Source: Amphibalanus amphitrite
Taxonomy: Eukaryota > Arthropoda > Thecostraca > Balanomorpha > Balanidae
Direction of reading: 5' to 3'
DNA length: 64,000 bases
Assembly (NCBI RefSeq): GCF_019059575.1
Contig: NW_024881563.1
Coordinates: 744,001 to 808,000, forward strand
The notes under the pieces are model-generated. The model had not been told where the DNA came from. It saw only the letters and a program-made list of their open reading frames with translations, and made no database searches. Below, piece after piece: positions 32,800-42,720 of the stretch. Both the position numbers and the translations under genes were made by a program. Position 1 is the stretch's first letter. Every line of letters starts with the position of its first letter.

Positions 32800-33160
32800 G
32801 GCCTTTGCCGGCTGGCAGGCGGCTTCCGTGGCCTTATGCCGAGGGACTGCACGCATATATTTTTTGCGAACCACATCGGTTTACAATGGGCCCTGCCGTC
32901 TTATGAGCGTCAGGTGCCGAGCTCTGATGGCCATTGCCAGCTTCTGGAATCTGGACCCACGTCGGCCTCTGGTAGCCCACACCAGTCTTTCCCGTCCCCG
33001 GAGACAGACCACCAAACTGAGCTTACGATCACCCAGGATGGAAGCCTGCTTCATTACGATTAGGAGCTTTTCTCGCCGCACACCGTTGACCGTCCAGCCA
33101 GAAGTCCGACGTCGCATAGTGAGGACGACGATAGGTAGAAGCAGCAGATTGACGCCCCGA
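32800..33160 (+). mobile_element. Possible decayed LINE C-terminus
   Basis: A frame from 32828 reads SFWNLDPRRPLVAHTSLSRP and then SFSRRTPLTVQPEVRRRI. Its layout resembles the C-terminal end of LINE proteins (Arg-rich, Ser-Phe, then a Pro-containing helix), but the match is weak and frames disagree. It could also be chance GC-rich reading. Confidence 0.25.
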
Positions 33161-33164
33161 GGAC

Positions 33165-33890
33165 ACTAAGGTTCAAGGTTCAAGGTATATTTGAACTTTG
33201 AAGGCCGTTCCATAAGTGGCTCTTAGGGCCCAGTCAATACAAATTCAATGAAGAAAAACACATTAAAAAGGATAAAAACTAAAGACGTACATCTGTTATA
33301 CATGTCAAATCAGGCATTAAAATGGCCGCACAAGGAGCGCCTAGTCGGACATGAGGTCACATCTCGTGGAAGCTCATTCCACGATACCGCGGCCCTGTAT
33401 GGGAAGAGCCGCCTCGCCATGGTGAGCCGATAGCGGGGCAGCTCCAGCACCGACACCCCGCGGCAGCGCTGCGCGTTTCGCGCTCCGATACGGCGGCACG
33501 AGGGCGAAACATCGCACGCAGGGGGCCGGGCGCGGAAACAACGTGGAGAGCGCGATATACGTTCAGCGCGTCACGACGAGCGATCATCTCCCGAATGTCC
33601 GGCCAGCCGAGCGCGGCGAGAGCGGGGCCGACATGGTCGTATCGGCGGAGACCTGTGACCAGCCGAGCTGCAAAATGGATGACTTTTTGCACCCGGTCAA
33701 GACGGCAGTTAGGAGCACCACCCCAGACTGACGAACAGTACTGGAGGTGGGGGAAAACGTGGGCAAGGACTAGGATTTTGAGAATGTTGGGGGAGAGGAA
33801 ATGACGGATTTTATTTTGTATAGGGATATGAGGACTGTGTTCAGGCGTCGGACCAAGGATTAGATGTGCACTTAACAACAGACTGGTACC
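33165..33890 (-). mobile_element. 5'-truncated LINE with TTGAACC tail
   Basis: Read on the - strand it carries the C-terminal RT region and ends in the simple repeat ttgaaccttgaacctt at 33168-33185. CR1-like LINEs commonly end in such short repeats instead of poly(A). The 5' end is truncated at about 33880, next to the dispersed repeat at 33890. Confidence 0.8.
33357..33878 (-). pseudogene. LINE reverse transcriptase, C-terminal region
   Basis: One - strand frame of 173 codons reads VLAHVFPHLQYCSSVWGGAP, NCRLDRVQKVIHFAARLVTG, LGWPDIREMIARRDALNVYR and, near the end, HTGPRYRGMSFHEM. The spacing matches the thumb and C-terminal part of CR1/L2-type LINE proteins (HLQYCSSVW, RVQKVxxFAARLVTG, LGWPxI). 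The catalytic core and endonuclease are missing by 5' truncation. GC-rich third positions set it apart from the flanks, so it is a fairly young copy. Confidence 0.88.
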
Positions 33891-34215
33891 TAAAGGAGAA
33901 TATGCGGGACACTGAGTAAGGTCGCCTGAAAACCCGTGAAATGTAACGCATTGCTAAGCGAAAAAAAAATGGTATCAGGTTAACAAAATAAACACGTGAG
34001 AACAGCACAGGTAATCGGGCATATCAATGTGTTCACATGATTTTAAGCTTTAACGACATTAAACGACTAAACGACTAACAATAAACGACTAGTAGCCAAA
34101 AAAACCTTAATTTCAATGTGCTCACATTGCATCCATGTTTGGTTTATGCATTTGTTTTTATGTGCACCTACGCCTAGCAGTAAAAATTCGTTTGCTTTCG
34201 CTTTTGCCGCCCCCT
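33890..34215 (+). repeat. Dispersed repeat, copy 2
   Basis: Diverged copy of 28838-29080 with an extra segment around 34035-34110 (cgactaaacgactaac repeats). It ends in poly-C at 34210-34230, after which a minisatellite begins. Confidence 0.8.
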
Positions 34216-34235
34216 CCCCCCCCCCCCATCGACCT

Positions 34236-34670
34236 CGGATGGGGCGATTGTGATCTTCAGAAAGGTGTGGGTGCTTTGGAGGGGCACCAGTAGTTGTAGA
34301 GGGACGCCATCGATCTCCTCGGATGTGGCGACTGTGATCTTCAAAAGGGCGCAGATGCTCTAGAGGGGCGCCAGTGGTTTCAGAGGGGCGCCATTGATCT
34401 TGGATGGGACGACTGTAGTCTCCTTATAGGTGGGCGCTAGTGACCCTTGAGAGCGCCAGCGACTTAGGATGGGGCGACTGTGATCTTCAGAAGGGCGCCA
34501 GGTGCTCTAGAGGGGCGCCATCATCTTGGATGGGGCGACTGTAGTCTTCGTTCAGGTGGGCGCCAGTGGCTCTTGAGGGGCGCCAGCGACTTCGGATGGG
34601 GCGACTGTGATCTTCAGAAGGGCGCCAGGTGCTCTAGAGGGGCGCCATCGATCTTGGGTGTATTGATTGA
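34236..34670 (+). repeat. Minisatellite of gatggggcgactgtgatctt type, block 1
   Basis: Imperfect units contain gatggggcgactgtgatctt, cagaagggcgccaggtgctc and tagaggggcgccatcgatct. A near-exact duplication of about 120 bp is seen between 34450-34570 and 34580-34670. Non-coding. Confidence 0.88.
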
Positions 34671-35109
34671 ACAAAAGAGCGGTATAAAATGTGCAATGAG
34701 ATGTAATTTAATATAATAACATAGCAAACAAATGTCTTCAAGGGTTATAAAATTTCATCCTGAAACAAGGAAAAACACCAATGTAAACACAAGATCAGAG
34801 CACATACTTAAACATGATCCAATCGAAAAGGAACGAAAGAAATACTGAATTAAATACAGCTAAATAACCATAAATCAATTGAAATTCAAATGCTCACTTC
34901 ATCGCAGTCAAACTAAAAATGCAAGCTAATCTAATTTGAATTTGAAATAATTCCGGTCTTCTTTTCTTCTTTAAGCTCGAGACATTGTATGATTTCCTCT
35001 TTCGGTCGCAAGATCAGTTGGAAGTCGTGTCATTCGTTTCTTCTTGGCGCAGGCCTCACAACTTCGTTTCACACCTCACTACCAACCGGTACATTGGGTG
35101 GGTCACAGT
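34671..35109. other. AT-rich insert between two minisatellite blocks
   Basis: AT-rich sequence of 440 bp with no recognised gene or termini. It separates two blocks of one minisatellite and may be an insertion. Confidence 0.4.
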
Positions 35110-35600
35110 TGTCGTCAGCAGGGCGCCTGACGCTCCGGAGGATCGCCATTGGGCTTGGATGGGGCGAGGGAAGTCTCAAGCGGGGCGACTGCAATCTCAA
35201 GGGGGCGCCAGCGGATCTTGAGGGCTTGAGTGGCTGTGGCTCATCGATCTCAGTTTCGGGCGACTGTGGTATTTCAGAAAGGTGCGGGTGCTCTGGAAAG
35301 GCGCCAGTGGATTCAGAGGGGCGCCATCGATCTTTGATTAGGCGACTGTAGTCTCCTTAGTCCTTGAGGTGGGCGCCAGTGGCTCTTGAGGGGCGCCATC
35401 GATCTCGGATGGGGTGACTGTGATTTTCAGAAGGGCGCCGGGTGCTCTAGAGGGGCGCCATCGACCTTGGATGGGGCGACTGTAGTTTTCATTCAAGTGG
35501 GCGTCGGTGGCTCTTGATGGGCTCCAACGAATCATCGATCTTGGGGGCTCGGAATATTCTGATCTCCGGAGAGGCGCCTTTAAATGTTGGGGGGCTCAAG
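35110..35600 (+). repeat. Minisatellite block 2
   Basis: Same unit types as 34236-34670 (gatggggygactgtgatttt, gaggggcgccatcgat). It ends near a G run at 35608-35622, which mirrors the poly-C at 34210 and suggests that both blocks lie inside one poly-G-ended element. Confidence 0.85.
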
Positions 35601-35885
35601 TCTTCATTGGGGGGGGGGGGGGCGGGGACCCTCCCAAAGAGATATTAAGTTCCACCCCTGCGGCTGTCTATCGCAAAGGATCTGTAGCAATACATGGCCA
35701 GATACAGTCATTTTGCCAAACTGTAACGCCATGGCCTCTCACCTAAGGGTCCGGTGATGCTGGTCGCGACCGCTCGGCGCGCCGTCCAGTGAGCGAAAGA
35801 GCCTCCGGCCTGGCCGCGGTCGCGCGCCTGACGTCACGAGGTCAATCCCCGGAGCTAGAGCGTCCGATAAATGAATGTTCGGGTA

Positions 35886-36808
35886 GGGGAGAGTGGGGCA
35901 CATTCTTGCAAAATGGATAAATCCATATATCTGTTCGTCGGTTAGTGCAATAGCAAAATTGTTGATTGTAGTATGGAAAGAAACTATTGCAGATATTTTC
36001 CTCTTTAAAACTTATCCTCTAAAGTTATCGCTTCTATTAGAAAAAAAAATGGCATTTAATAACTCTGAACGTTTGCACAAAACTGCCCCAGGTATGGGGC
36101 ACGTTCGTGCATGGGGTGGGGCACTTCCGTGTACCCTGCAAAATTGGAGAATTACCGGGCATTGCCAGAAATTTGCCAAAAGAAATTGGCAGGGGGTCAT
36201 TTTACTTGATTCCTTTCCACAAGAATACATTGCACAACATATGTAGAAAGAATGGGCTGGCCAACAAGAATGTGCCAACCGCTGGCCATCGACCCGCCTC
36301 CTTGACCCCCAAGGTCACGTGAATTACTCGTCACGACGTCGCAAGCAGCCGAGACTGGTCAGGCGAGCGTCACTACTACAGATAAAGTCATAAATCGCAA
36401 AAACGAAAAAATATGCAGGAATGTGCCCCTAGGCAGTGCGTGCACGAACCTGCCCCACAACGTTATTTTTAATATAATTCAAAATTTCTTATTGAAAAAA
36501 TGACAGTTTTTCAACAAACAAGTTTGCAGCAGTTCCGTGAATAAAGTGAGCTTCTTCGGACCCAATTTTGAAAAGTTAAACCACATTTCCGAGTCAGGAT
36601 CACGAAAATGGATGATATGAGAAAAGTTTGGAAAGCCCACGAATATGACAAATTTGCGTTTTTATCAAGCATGACAGCAGGTACAGTGTTGTCTTCTACA
36701 GTGAACGAAGAGCGGCAATGATAGACATATTTTCATAATTTACCTTTAGCTCGTGCAGTCACTCGTGTTCCCATAAACTGCTGAAAACGAATGTGCCCCA
36801 CTCTCCCT
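35886..36808. mobile_element. TA-flanked element with GGGGAGAGTGGGGCAC ends
   Basis: Left end GGGGAGAGTGGGGCACATTC after TA (35884-35885), right end GAATGTGCCCCACTCTCCCT before TA (36809-36810). Internal ggggcacgttcgtgc motifs echo the ends. 923 bp, AT-rich, no transposase found. Tc1/mariner/pogo-like by target. Confidence 0.85.
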
Positions 36809-36810
36809 TA

Positions 36811-37069
36811 CGGTGCCTGCCCGTCCCGAAAACTAGCATTTCTAGGCTGTTTTGCTACATATAATGGCGCAGATAAACACTCATGCCGCATTTGCCGTTG
36901 GTGAAACTCGTTGGTTATTTTTCTGTCTGATATTTTTTTCACGCCGGCAGATATTTTTCCCCTGGTTGGTGAAACTCGTCGGCGGTTTTTTTTTTATAGA
37001 AAAATTGCGCCAGGCGGCTATTTTTCTGTTGGTAAAACTGGCCTCAGATGTCGCACTCTGCGTTCACAG
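36811..37069. other. Intron 3' end before the fourth exon
   Basis: Short tandem-like motif (ttggtgaaactcgt at 36898 and 36965; ttggtaaaactggc at 37030). It ends in the acceptor ctctgcgttcacag at 37069. The intron from 15955 is about 21.1 kb. Confidence 0.6.
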
Positions 37070-37337
37070 ATGACTGGTCGCAAAGGCCGGGTAGTCCAAC
37101 ACGACGACGGCCAGATAGCGTACGAGTCGCGCTCCGAGCAAGATGTGCCGCTCGAGACGCTTAACCTGGAGGAAAAGCGACGCTTCATGGACGGAGAGAA
37201 AGATATCGCCATCATCTCTGAGGCGGCCTCGTCCGGTATATCGCTGCAGAGTGACCGGCGAGTTAAAAACCAGCGCCGGCGCGTGCACATCACCCTGGAG
37301 CTGCCGTGGAGCGCCGATCGCGCCATTCAGCAGTTCG
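37070..37337 (+). CDS. sno: strawberry notch homologue, exon opening the helicase C-terminal domain
   Basis: A 268-bp exon from acceptor gcgttcacag to donor gtgggt at 37338, phase 0 at the start and phase 1 at the end. It reads [60 protein letters not shown], then [20 protein letters not shown] and [10 protein letters not shown]. This is the strongly conserved start of the SBNO C-terminal helicase-like domain, including the region equivalent to superfamily-2 motifs V and VI. In SBNO the next residues are RTHRSNQ, supplied by an exon not found here. The first codon is internal methionine, not a start: ENVAE at 15954 joins directly to MTG. The exon is intact, with no stop or frameshift. A CA-rich microsatellite begins within about 30 bp of the donor. 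Confidence 0.97.
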
Positions 37338-37359
37338 GTGGGTACCGCCGCCCCGAGCC

Positions 37360-37535
37360 CCGCACGCGCAAACGTACACGCATGCACGCACGCACGCACG
37401 AGCGCACATACACACACGCACCAGCACACGCACACGCACACCCCCCCCCCCCCACACACACACACGCACGCACGCACACGCACACGCACACACACACACG
37501 CACACGCACACGCACACGCGAGCACCGAATCGTCA
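37360..37535 (+). repeat. (CA)n/(CACG)n microsatellite beside the exon donor
   Basis: Recurring cacacg, cgcacgcacg and acacacac units with an internal C run at 37440-37453. It lies in the first 200 bp of the intron. Any long frame across it is only repeat. Confidence 0.95.
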
Positions 37536-37554
37536 GGACCGGGTAAATTACTGA

Positions 37555-37740
37555 GGGTAGTTGTTCATCAAGATCGAAGCATTTATTTACAACACATATA
37601 CAAGCATCAAAAACATTTAAAATCGACAAGAAGACGTATATTGAGTCACAGAGCAGAATATTTGAATAAATCCAACCGGTTTCAAAGACCTCTCGTCTTC
37701 GTCATCAGGGATTGAAATACACAAAAATGAGGAAGATTAG
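37555..37740 (-). mobile_element. Penelope-type terminal-repeat-like fragment
   Basis: Read on the - strand it has a hammerhead-like core (37669-37713) followed by AT-rich text tttattcaaatattctgctc. Hammerhead motifs in terminal repeats are known for Penelope-like elements. No coding part remains. The family link is inferred from the motif only. Confidence 0.4.
37669..37713 (-). ncRNA. Hammerhead-ribozyme-like motif
   Basis: On the - strand: AATCC, CTGATGA, an 18-base segment with a GAAGAC/GTCTTT pairing, GAAAC, then CGGTT and GGATT. AATCC/GGATT can form stem I; CTGATGA and GAAA match the conserved core; ACCGGT is a self-complementary short stem III, as in hammerheads that act as dimers. Against it: one extra C before stem II and G-U closing pairs. 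Likely degenerate. Confidence 0.45.
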
Positions 37741-37745
37741 ATATC

Positions 37746-37870
37746 TAAGCGCTGAAGAGAATAGTTAATTAACTATTGGTGGCCTCTTCAGCGCTTAAAT
37801 ATGTTATCTTTCTGATTAATAGCTGATTAGAACAGCTAATTAGCTATTCTTTTCAGCGCTTAACTTACAC
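37746..37870. repeat. Cluster of taagcgctgaagag palindromes
   Basis: taagcgctgaagag at 37746 is mirrored by ctcttcagcgctta near 37783-37798 around gttaattaac, and a third ttcagcgcttaa occurs at 37853. Also aatagctgattag / ctaattagctatt dyads. Probably a small palindromic MITE with a partial duplicate. Confidence 0.65.
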
Positions 37871-37904
37871 TCGTATTGGTGTTTTTCCAGCCGCGAACGT
37901 ATAA

Positions 37905-38779
37905 CCCGGCAGTTGCTGGGGTATTTCGCCACCCACCGTTTGCTGGGGGGGGGGGGGGGCGTTAAACGCCCCCAGCCGATAACTCGAGAACCAATAGGCA
38001 CAGCGAAACGCACGAGGCGGCAAACGAAAGAGCGCGACGAGACGCTTCAGATGAGTACTTTTAAGTTGAATTTTGAGGTCACAGGTCGGGTCAAGGTCAG
38101 GTCAAACACCTGAAATCGGGCTTTCAGTAGCATGGACTTCAGGACTTCGCAATGGGCGCCTCTTGTCATAAACTCTGTCAAATCGGTGCGCAATCCATCA
38201 CATAAGGCCTACAAGAGTGTCAGCTCCATGTAGGGGTCAGTCAAGCATAGGTCAGGGTCAAGGTCAGGTCAACCGGGTAGGCACATATCCCCGAAAATCA
38301 AAACTGATATTCGCAGCCTGTGACACATGTTTTATAGGTAATTTGGGGCGTAGAACACGATGGTGACATTCATTTTATCATATGTGTACGTGTTTGGCTC
38401 AAAAAGTTCAATTTAAGAAATGCATGTATCATGGTCGTGAAGTAGTCACGAAAAATTGCCAAATTTCAGTTAAAGATTATGGAAAATGCGGAACGATAAT
38501 CAATAATCGAAGATAGCCATTTGATTGATCATGGTATTGGCAGTCTAATGGCGTTTACGGCATGTCTGTATGTCTATTCTGTGATTTTATATGATTTTTT
38601 GAACGCATGCCGTTTTTGGTCGAAAACTCAGAAATCATGACGTCACTAAAACCTCGATATCTCAAAAAATTTCCGACCGATTTTTTTGAAACTTTGTCAC
38701 ATTAAACTTCAATCAATTCCCTACAGGTACCTAAAATTTGGCGCGCCTGCGGCGTAACGCCCCCCCAGCAACTCGCGGG
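37905..38779 (-). mobile_element. Inverted second copy of the 30779-32485 family
   Basis: Ends CCCGGCAGTTGCTGGGG and CAGCAACTCGCGGG with ATAA on both sides (37901-37904 and 38780-38783), a variant of the TTAA target. It aligns in reverse with 30779-32485 but lacks the 785-bp MITE. Non-coding, ggtca-rich at 38077-38110 and 38230-38275. Confidence 0.85.
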
Positions 38780-38783
38780 ATAA

Positions 38784-39351
38784 GGGGGGGGGAGTCCGTT
38801 GGACCTCCCCCTTGCTGTTCGCTCTTGATCGAGCTAGAGCTTTGCAGAAAAAACGGGCGTGTTACCCGTGATGAGAGGATGCCGATGATACCCAATTTTA
38901 AGGTCCTAGGTCATTGGTTGACCTTCCAGGTCAGGTCAATGACCCAAAAATCGGGAAAATCTGGACCTGTTGAACGTCGTAAAGTGTGGCTCCTAACGTG
39001 ATTTTCGGGGTGCTGATTGCGAATATCATGTCAGTTTTGATCACAGATGATGTCTTCATGCATTTAGGCCAGGTCGGGTCAGGTCAGGTCAGGTCAACCA
39101 GTAGGGGTCCTGTCGAGTATTCGTACAGTAGGGGTCCTGTTGGGTATTCGTAGTAGGTGTCAACCGCCTCTGTCAGCTTCGTAACATGTTACGAAGGCAC
39201 CAAAACCGCTTCGTTAATGTTCAAATGGTTGCTAAATTCGAATTCAGCTCCAAAAACTGGCCTAGAAACATGTAAAACTGGAAAAAGTGATTCGAGGACC
39301 GAGGTCATCAAAGGTCGATGACCTGACCTGACCTTCAGGTGACCTTGACAC
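38784..39351 (+). mobile_element. AGGTCA-rich repeat, right end truncated by an LTR element
   Basis: A G run then gagtccgttggacctccccc. The text at 38835-38930 (gagctagagctttgc, gtgatgagaggatgccgatg) matches, inverted, 46140-46225. Contains ggtcgggtcaggtcaggtca at 39067. No gene. Its right side stops at a candidate LTR. Confidence 0.55.
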
Positions 39352-39617
39352 TGTTCTGGTCCGGGCCTCGCCTGTCAGCCTCCCTTGTTACCGGCTCGAT
39401 CCTGTACGGGCGGCCTGACATCATGGTGTGCTCACCTGGTAGGTGGCGTGACCTGATCACCCCACCTGCCGATGCATGTACTCGTATGTCAGCTGATTGG
39501 TTTGCGAGTGGAGTGCGTTTTAATGTGAGTTGTGAAGCGAAATATGAGGGCAGTTCTGTTTTGGTGTGCACGGTGGCAATACAGCTTTACCAGCTACTCC
39601 AGCTTCTGAACCTCACA
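39352..39617 (+). repeat. Candidate 5' LTR of a Gypsy-like element
   Basis: Starts TGTTCTGGTCCG and ends AACCTCACA, immediately followed by TGGCGCAGCCGG, which fits an LTR/primer-binding-site junction. No 3' LTR was found in the window. Confidence 0.5.
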
Positions 39618-39632
39618 TGGCGCAGCCGGCAT
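39618..39632 (+). other. Primer-binding-site-like sequence
   Basis: TGGCGCAGCCGGCAT directly follows the candidate LTR and precedes the gag start by about 65 bp. The tRNA primer was not identified. Confidence 0.45.
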
Positions 39633-40022
39633 CTACGGACCTGCCACAGTGAGCCGAAGCAGTACCAGAGGACCTGCCTGGTAGATCAGCGACTGCATGG
39701 CGTACAACTTACGTTCCAGTTCCAAGATGGATAATACCAGCGAGCAAGAAGAGGTCAGCTCGGCACCACCATGGCTAGCTCAGCTTCAGCAACAGCTTCA
39801 ACTGCAGCTACAGCAACAGCACGAGCATCATCAACGAGACATCGAACTCCTTCGCCAGGAGCTACAGGAGCACCGTTCTATGGCTATTGCAGCTGACCGG
39901 AAGCCTGCGCCAACAGCGGTGGAACCCGAGGTCACCACGCGGTCAGCTGAAGCCAACGGCGCTGTTGAGCCGCCGACTCCTGCCGTTTCGGGGCACTCAG
40001 TGGAGGCATCCAGGAGGACACC

Positions 40023-40206
40023 AGGGGCCGTATTCACGTCAAACATTTTCGCAAGAATTTTCTTAAGTTTGACCTACTTCTTAAGCAATTTTTTTTTTTA
40101 ATCACGTGAACTCCGTCGATAAAAACTTACGAAGTGACGACGTGAATACCAAATTATACTTACGAAAGAAAATTGACTTACGAAGTCGACGTGAATACGG
40201 CCCCAG
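40023..40206. mobile_element. 184-bp MITE inside gag
   Basis: Inverted ends GGGGCCGTATTCACGTC / GACGTGAATACGGCCCC with CACC on both sides (40019-40022 and 40207-40210) as a 4-bp target duplication. The 188-bp net addition shifts the frame exactly as seen between the two gag frames. Internal acttacgaagtgacgacgtg duplicates subterminal text. Confidence 0.9.
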
Positions 40207-40649
40207 CACCTGGCGAGGCTAGCAGCCAGACACCACCTTCATTAGTACCAGCCCCTGCTGCCGCATCATCTCCTGTAGCGTCTCCTGCAGCTTCAGCCTC
40301 TGCACTGCTCCAATCAGACAACATGGTCAGGCGACCACCGGTAGCACCTCCTGCAAAGCTATCATCTTCTGCCAGTCTTCGTAGGTTTCGTCTATGGAGG
40401 TCGTCCTGGGATGATTACTATCGCCTTGGAAGCATCTTCACGCTTGGTCAGGCAGACCAACTCGCCTACCTGAGAGGTTGTTTCACCGAGGACATGCGCG
40501 CCGCCAGTCTGCACGCGGTTGGCATCTGCCCCCACCTGGACGATGTCAACTCGTCCCTGGACAAGATTGAACAGTTTCTGCGTCTTCAGCACAATGTAGC
40601 CATCGACCGTGTGAAGTTTGAAGAACGTCAGCAAGAGGAAGGAGAATCT

Positions 40650-40765
40650 GCGATAGGCTGCGTGATACGCAAACGCATGTATTTTGTTGCCATGTTTCTG
40701 TTCACCATGTTGATTATTGTTTCTGTACTGTTAATTTCGTGCAATGAAAAATATCCACGTGAAAA
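40650..40765 (+). mobile_element. 116-bp retroposon-like insertion in gag
   Basis: A perfect 17-bp direct repeat, aagaggaaggagaatct, flanks it (40633-40649 and 40766-40782). It ends in a short A run. Long duplications and an A end are typical of target-primed LINE-type retroposition, so it is probably a severely 5'-truncated copy of a LINE 3' UTR or a SINE. The 133-bp net addition accounts for the second gag frame change. Confidence 0.82.
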
Positions 40766-41051
40766 AAGAGGAAGGAGAATCTTTCGACTCATTCTTGATT
40801 GCAATCAAGGAACTGACAGCGGATGCTGAGCTGTGTGCCTCCTGTGTGGATGAACGAGTCACCACGCGGATCATGTCGGGAATCCGTGACAAAGACACAC
40901 GCCGCAAGCTGCTGGTTCTTCGGCCTTTCCCGTCACTGCTAAACGCAATCGACATCTGCCGCTCTGAGGAGGCCTCCAGGGCCAACAACGAGATATTGCA
41001 AGACATCAGTCAGAGTCATCACAATATTTCGGTTTCGGTAGTGTGGTGAAG

Positions 41052-41699
41052 CACATGTGCGATAATCAGTTCTGCACGTGCTAACGGCTAACCAGACGCT
41101 ACAGCGGTAGCAGTGGGCAGTGCATCAGCGTGATGCAACTTAGAGATGTGTATTTTGTTCCGCGTCTTTGCCGGCATTGCCTTTTCCCCATGTACGCGTT
41201 ACTTAAAATTAAACAAAAAACAATAGGTTGACACGACCCTGCGATGGTCGCTAGCGTGTCGCGTTGGACAGCGAGAGTCGCGGCTGCGCGCTTGTCTGGA
41301 TCCGTATCGCTGTTTTGAAAACCTGTAGGATTTCACCATTGTTTATACCTGTTTAGTCTCGTATGCTTGTGGTGTTATATAAAGACTTTGATAAATAAAA
41401 AAGTGAAAAAACTCAGATAAATATCTGAAGACTGATGACAGTGGGAAGCACCACAAAATGGGCTTACAAAAAAATTGGTTATGACTAAACTACTAGAGAC
41501 ATGTCAATGCGAAAAAAATGGAAGGTGGAACTAGGCTTTACACCTCAATGGAAAAAAAATGGTTTACAATCTTGACGTAAAGTACTAAAAATATTGATCT
41601 CAGATGGTTTCGGTTTCGACTTGTGCATAAAATACTTCTAGCAAGTAAAATGTTGTTCAATGTTCAAATGTTCAAAGACGTTCAAATTAACAGACAATG
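41052..41699. other. Unassigned sequence after gag
   Basis: Includes ttatataaagactttgataaataaaaaa at 41373-41402, which could be a transcript end. No protein recognised. Confidence 0.4.
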
Positions 41700-42345
41700 A
41701 CCAGTGCATTTTTTTTTTTTTGCAAACAAGCCCAGGAAATGGCACTGCATTTTTTAGTACGGTGTCCAGTAGTTGAAGTCTTCTGGAACAAAATATGGAT
41801 GATGTTCAAGCGCGGTAACATATCATATCGGAATGTTGAACTATATTACCCCCCAAAATAATGTTTGGCTCATGTAAAGATGTAAAGCCCAAGACTTTAA
41901 TATGTTCTTGTTCCTGGCCAAATATTTTATTTGGAAATGAAATAGGAACGAGAGCATGCTTACGATGCGTTCATACCCGACTCATTTACCACAATTTCAA
42001 AACCTGCAAGAATGTGCTTTTAAAATCAACGGCAGAGTTGAAGAACTTAATGCTCTTTGGGAGGCAACCTCAAACATGCTTAAAATCCTCTCAGAGGAAT
42101 CATGAGTAACGATCGCGTCGGGGAAGTGTAATGGTCGAGTTTCGTTTCCCCTGCCAAATGTTTCTTCGTTGTAACGAGGCTTGTTACAGGGACAGGCGTG
42201 TGGGATGTGCGGCGCCGGTCGTGTGGGACCAGACGCCGGTCCCACACGAGACCGCCGCGCCCAGATCGTATCGTAAGGTGCTATGTACCGCCGTAATGTT
42301 CTTATCTGTTCTATGTGATGATGTAGTAAATTAAAAAAAAAAACA
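41700..42345 (+). mobile_element. LINE 3' end with poly(A)
   Basis: A frame at 41730-41860 reads ALHFLVRCPVVEVFWNKIW, the Cys-His-Cys zf-RVT pattern at the C-terminus of L1-like and related LINE proteins. After a broken stretch, 41907-42105 reads FLFLAKYFIWK, one stop, then FQNLQECAFKINGRVEELNA, the usual last part. A GC-rich hairpin (ccggtcgtgtggga / tcccacacga) follows, and then an A run at 42333-42345. The catalytic domains are absent. Confidence 0.7.
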
Positions 42346-42450
42346 GTTGTGTTTATGAAAATTGTCAAAATATTTTGATTGAATAATTGTCTACAGCCAT
42401 GATGATCCATTGATATGCATATCGATACAAGTTTCTGGCCATATTTTGAT

Positions 42451-42720
42451 GTAATATATATTATAAATCCTAAAAAGTATCTATATTATAAATCCTAAAA
42501 AGTACCCCGCCGCCGCCGCCGCCGCCGTGTGCGACGTAGTCACTTTGTAGCGCTTATCGCGGCGGCGTCCGTTGAGCTACGATCTTGAAATTGTACAGAG
42601 ACTTGGGCCGCCTTTACACGTAGGTCGTATTGAAGGAATATGTTCACCTTGAAAAAGTGGAGTGGATGGTTCCAAAACACTTGGAAATAGTCGATAATAC
42701 CTAAATGGGTGGCTACATGC
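42451..42720 (+). mobile_element. Helentron-like 5' end
   Basis: tctatattataaatcctaaa leads into gccgccgccgccgccgccgt and gtgcgacgtagtcacttt, the same order as at 61249-61330 and, inverted, at 52090-52170. The first 27 bp occur twice in tandem (42451 and 42477). Continuation to the right is unclear. Confidence 0.75.

Larger units (their letters stand above)
39697..41034 (+). pseudogene. Gypsy-like retrotransposon Gag, broken by two insertions
   Basis: It begins MAYNLRSSSKMDNTSEQEEV, continues with a Gln/Leu-rich coiled-coil-like segment and an Ala/Pro linker, and then a capsid-type region: RRFRLWRSSWDDYYRLGSIF, LRGCFTEDMRAASLHAVGI, RVKFEERQQEEGESFD and IMSGIRDKDTRRKLLVL with EICR-like DICRSEEAS. 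This order (WxxW start, GESxDxFL, I..GIRD, later RA..IC) is typical of Gypsy/Mag-type Gag. A 184-bp MITE (40023-40206) and a 116-bp retroposon-like insert (40650-40765) interrupt it, each shifting the frame. After NNEILQDISQSH similarity ends near 41034, so the nucleocapsid zinc finger and pol are absent. Start chosen as the first Met after the primer site; 39727 is an alternative. Confidence 0.85.

Noticed and set aside
36911..37069. In-frame N-terminal extension of the strawberry notch exon at 37070
   Set aside because: The open frame continues upstream by chance, but SBNO similarity starts exactly after the acceptor at 37069 and the previous exon ends with ENVAE, which joins MTG directly.
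37143..37715. Several 75-190-codon frames on both strands around the CA-rich region
   Set aside because: They are shadow frames of the exon or translations of the microsatellite (Thr-His, Val-Cys or Arg-Thr repeats).
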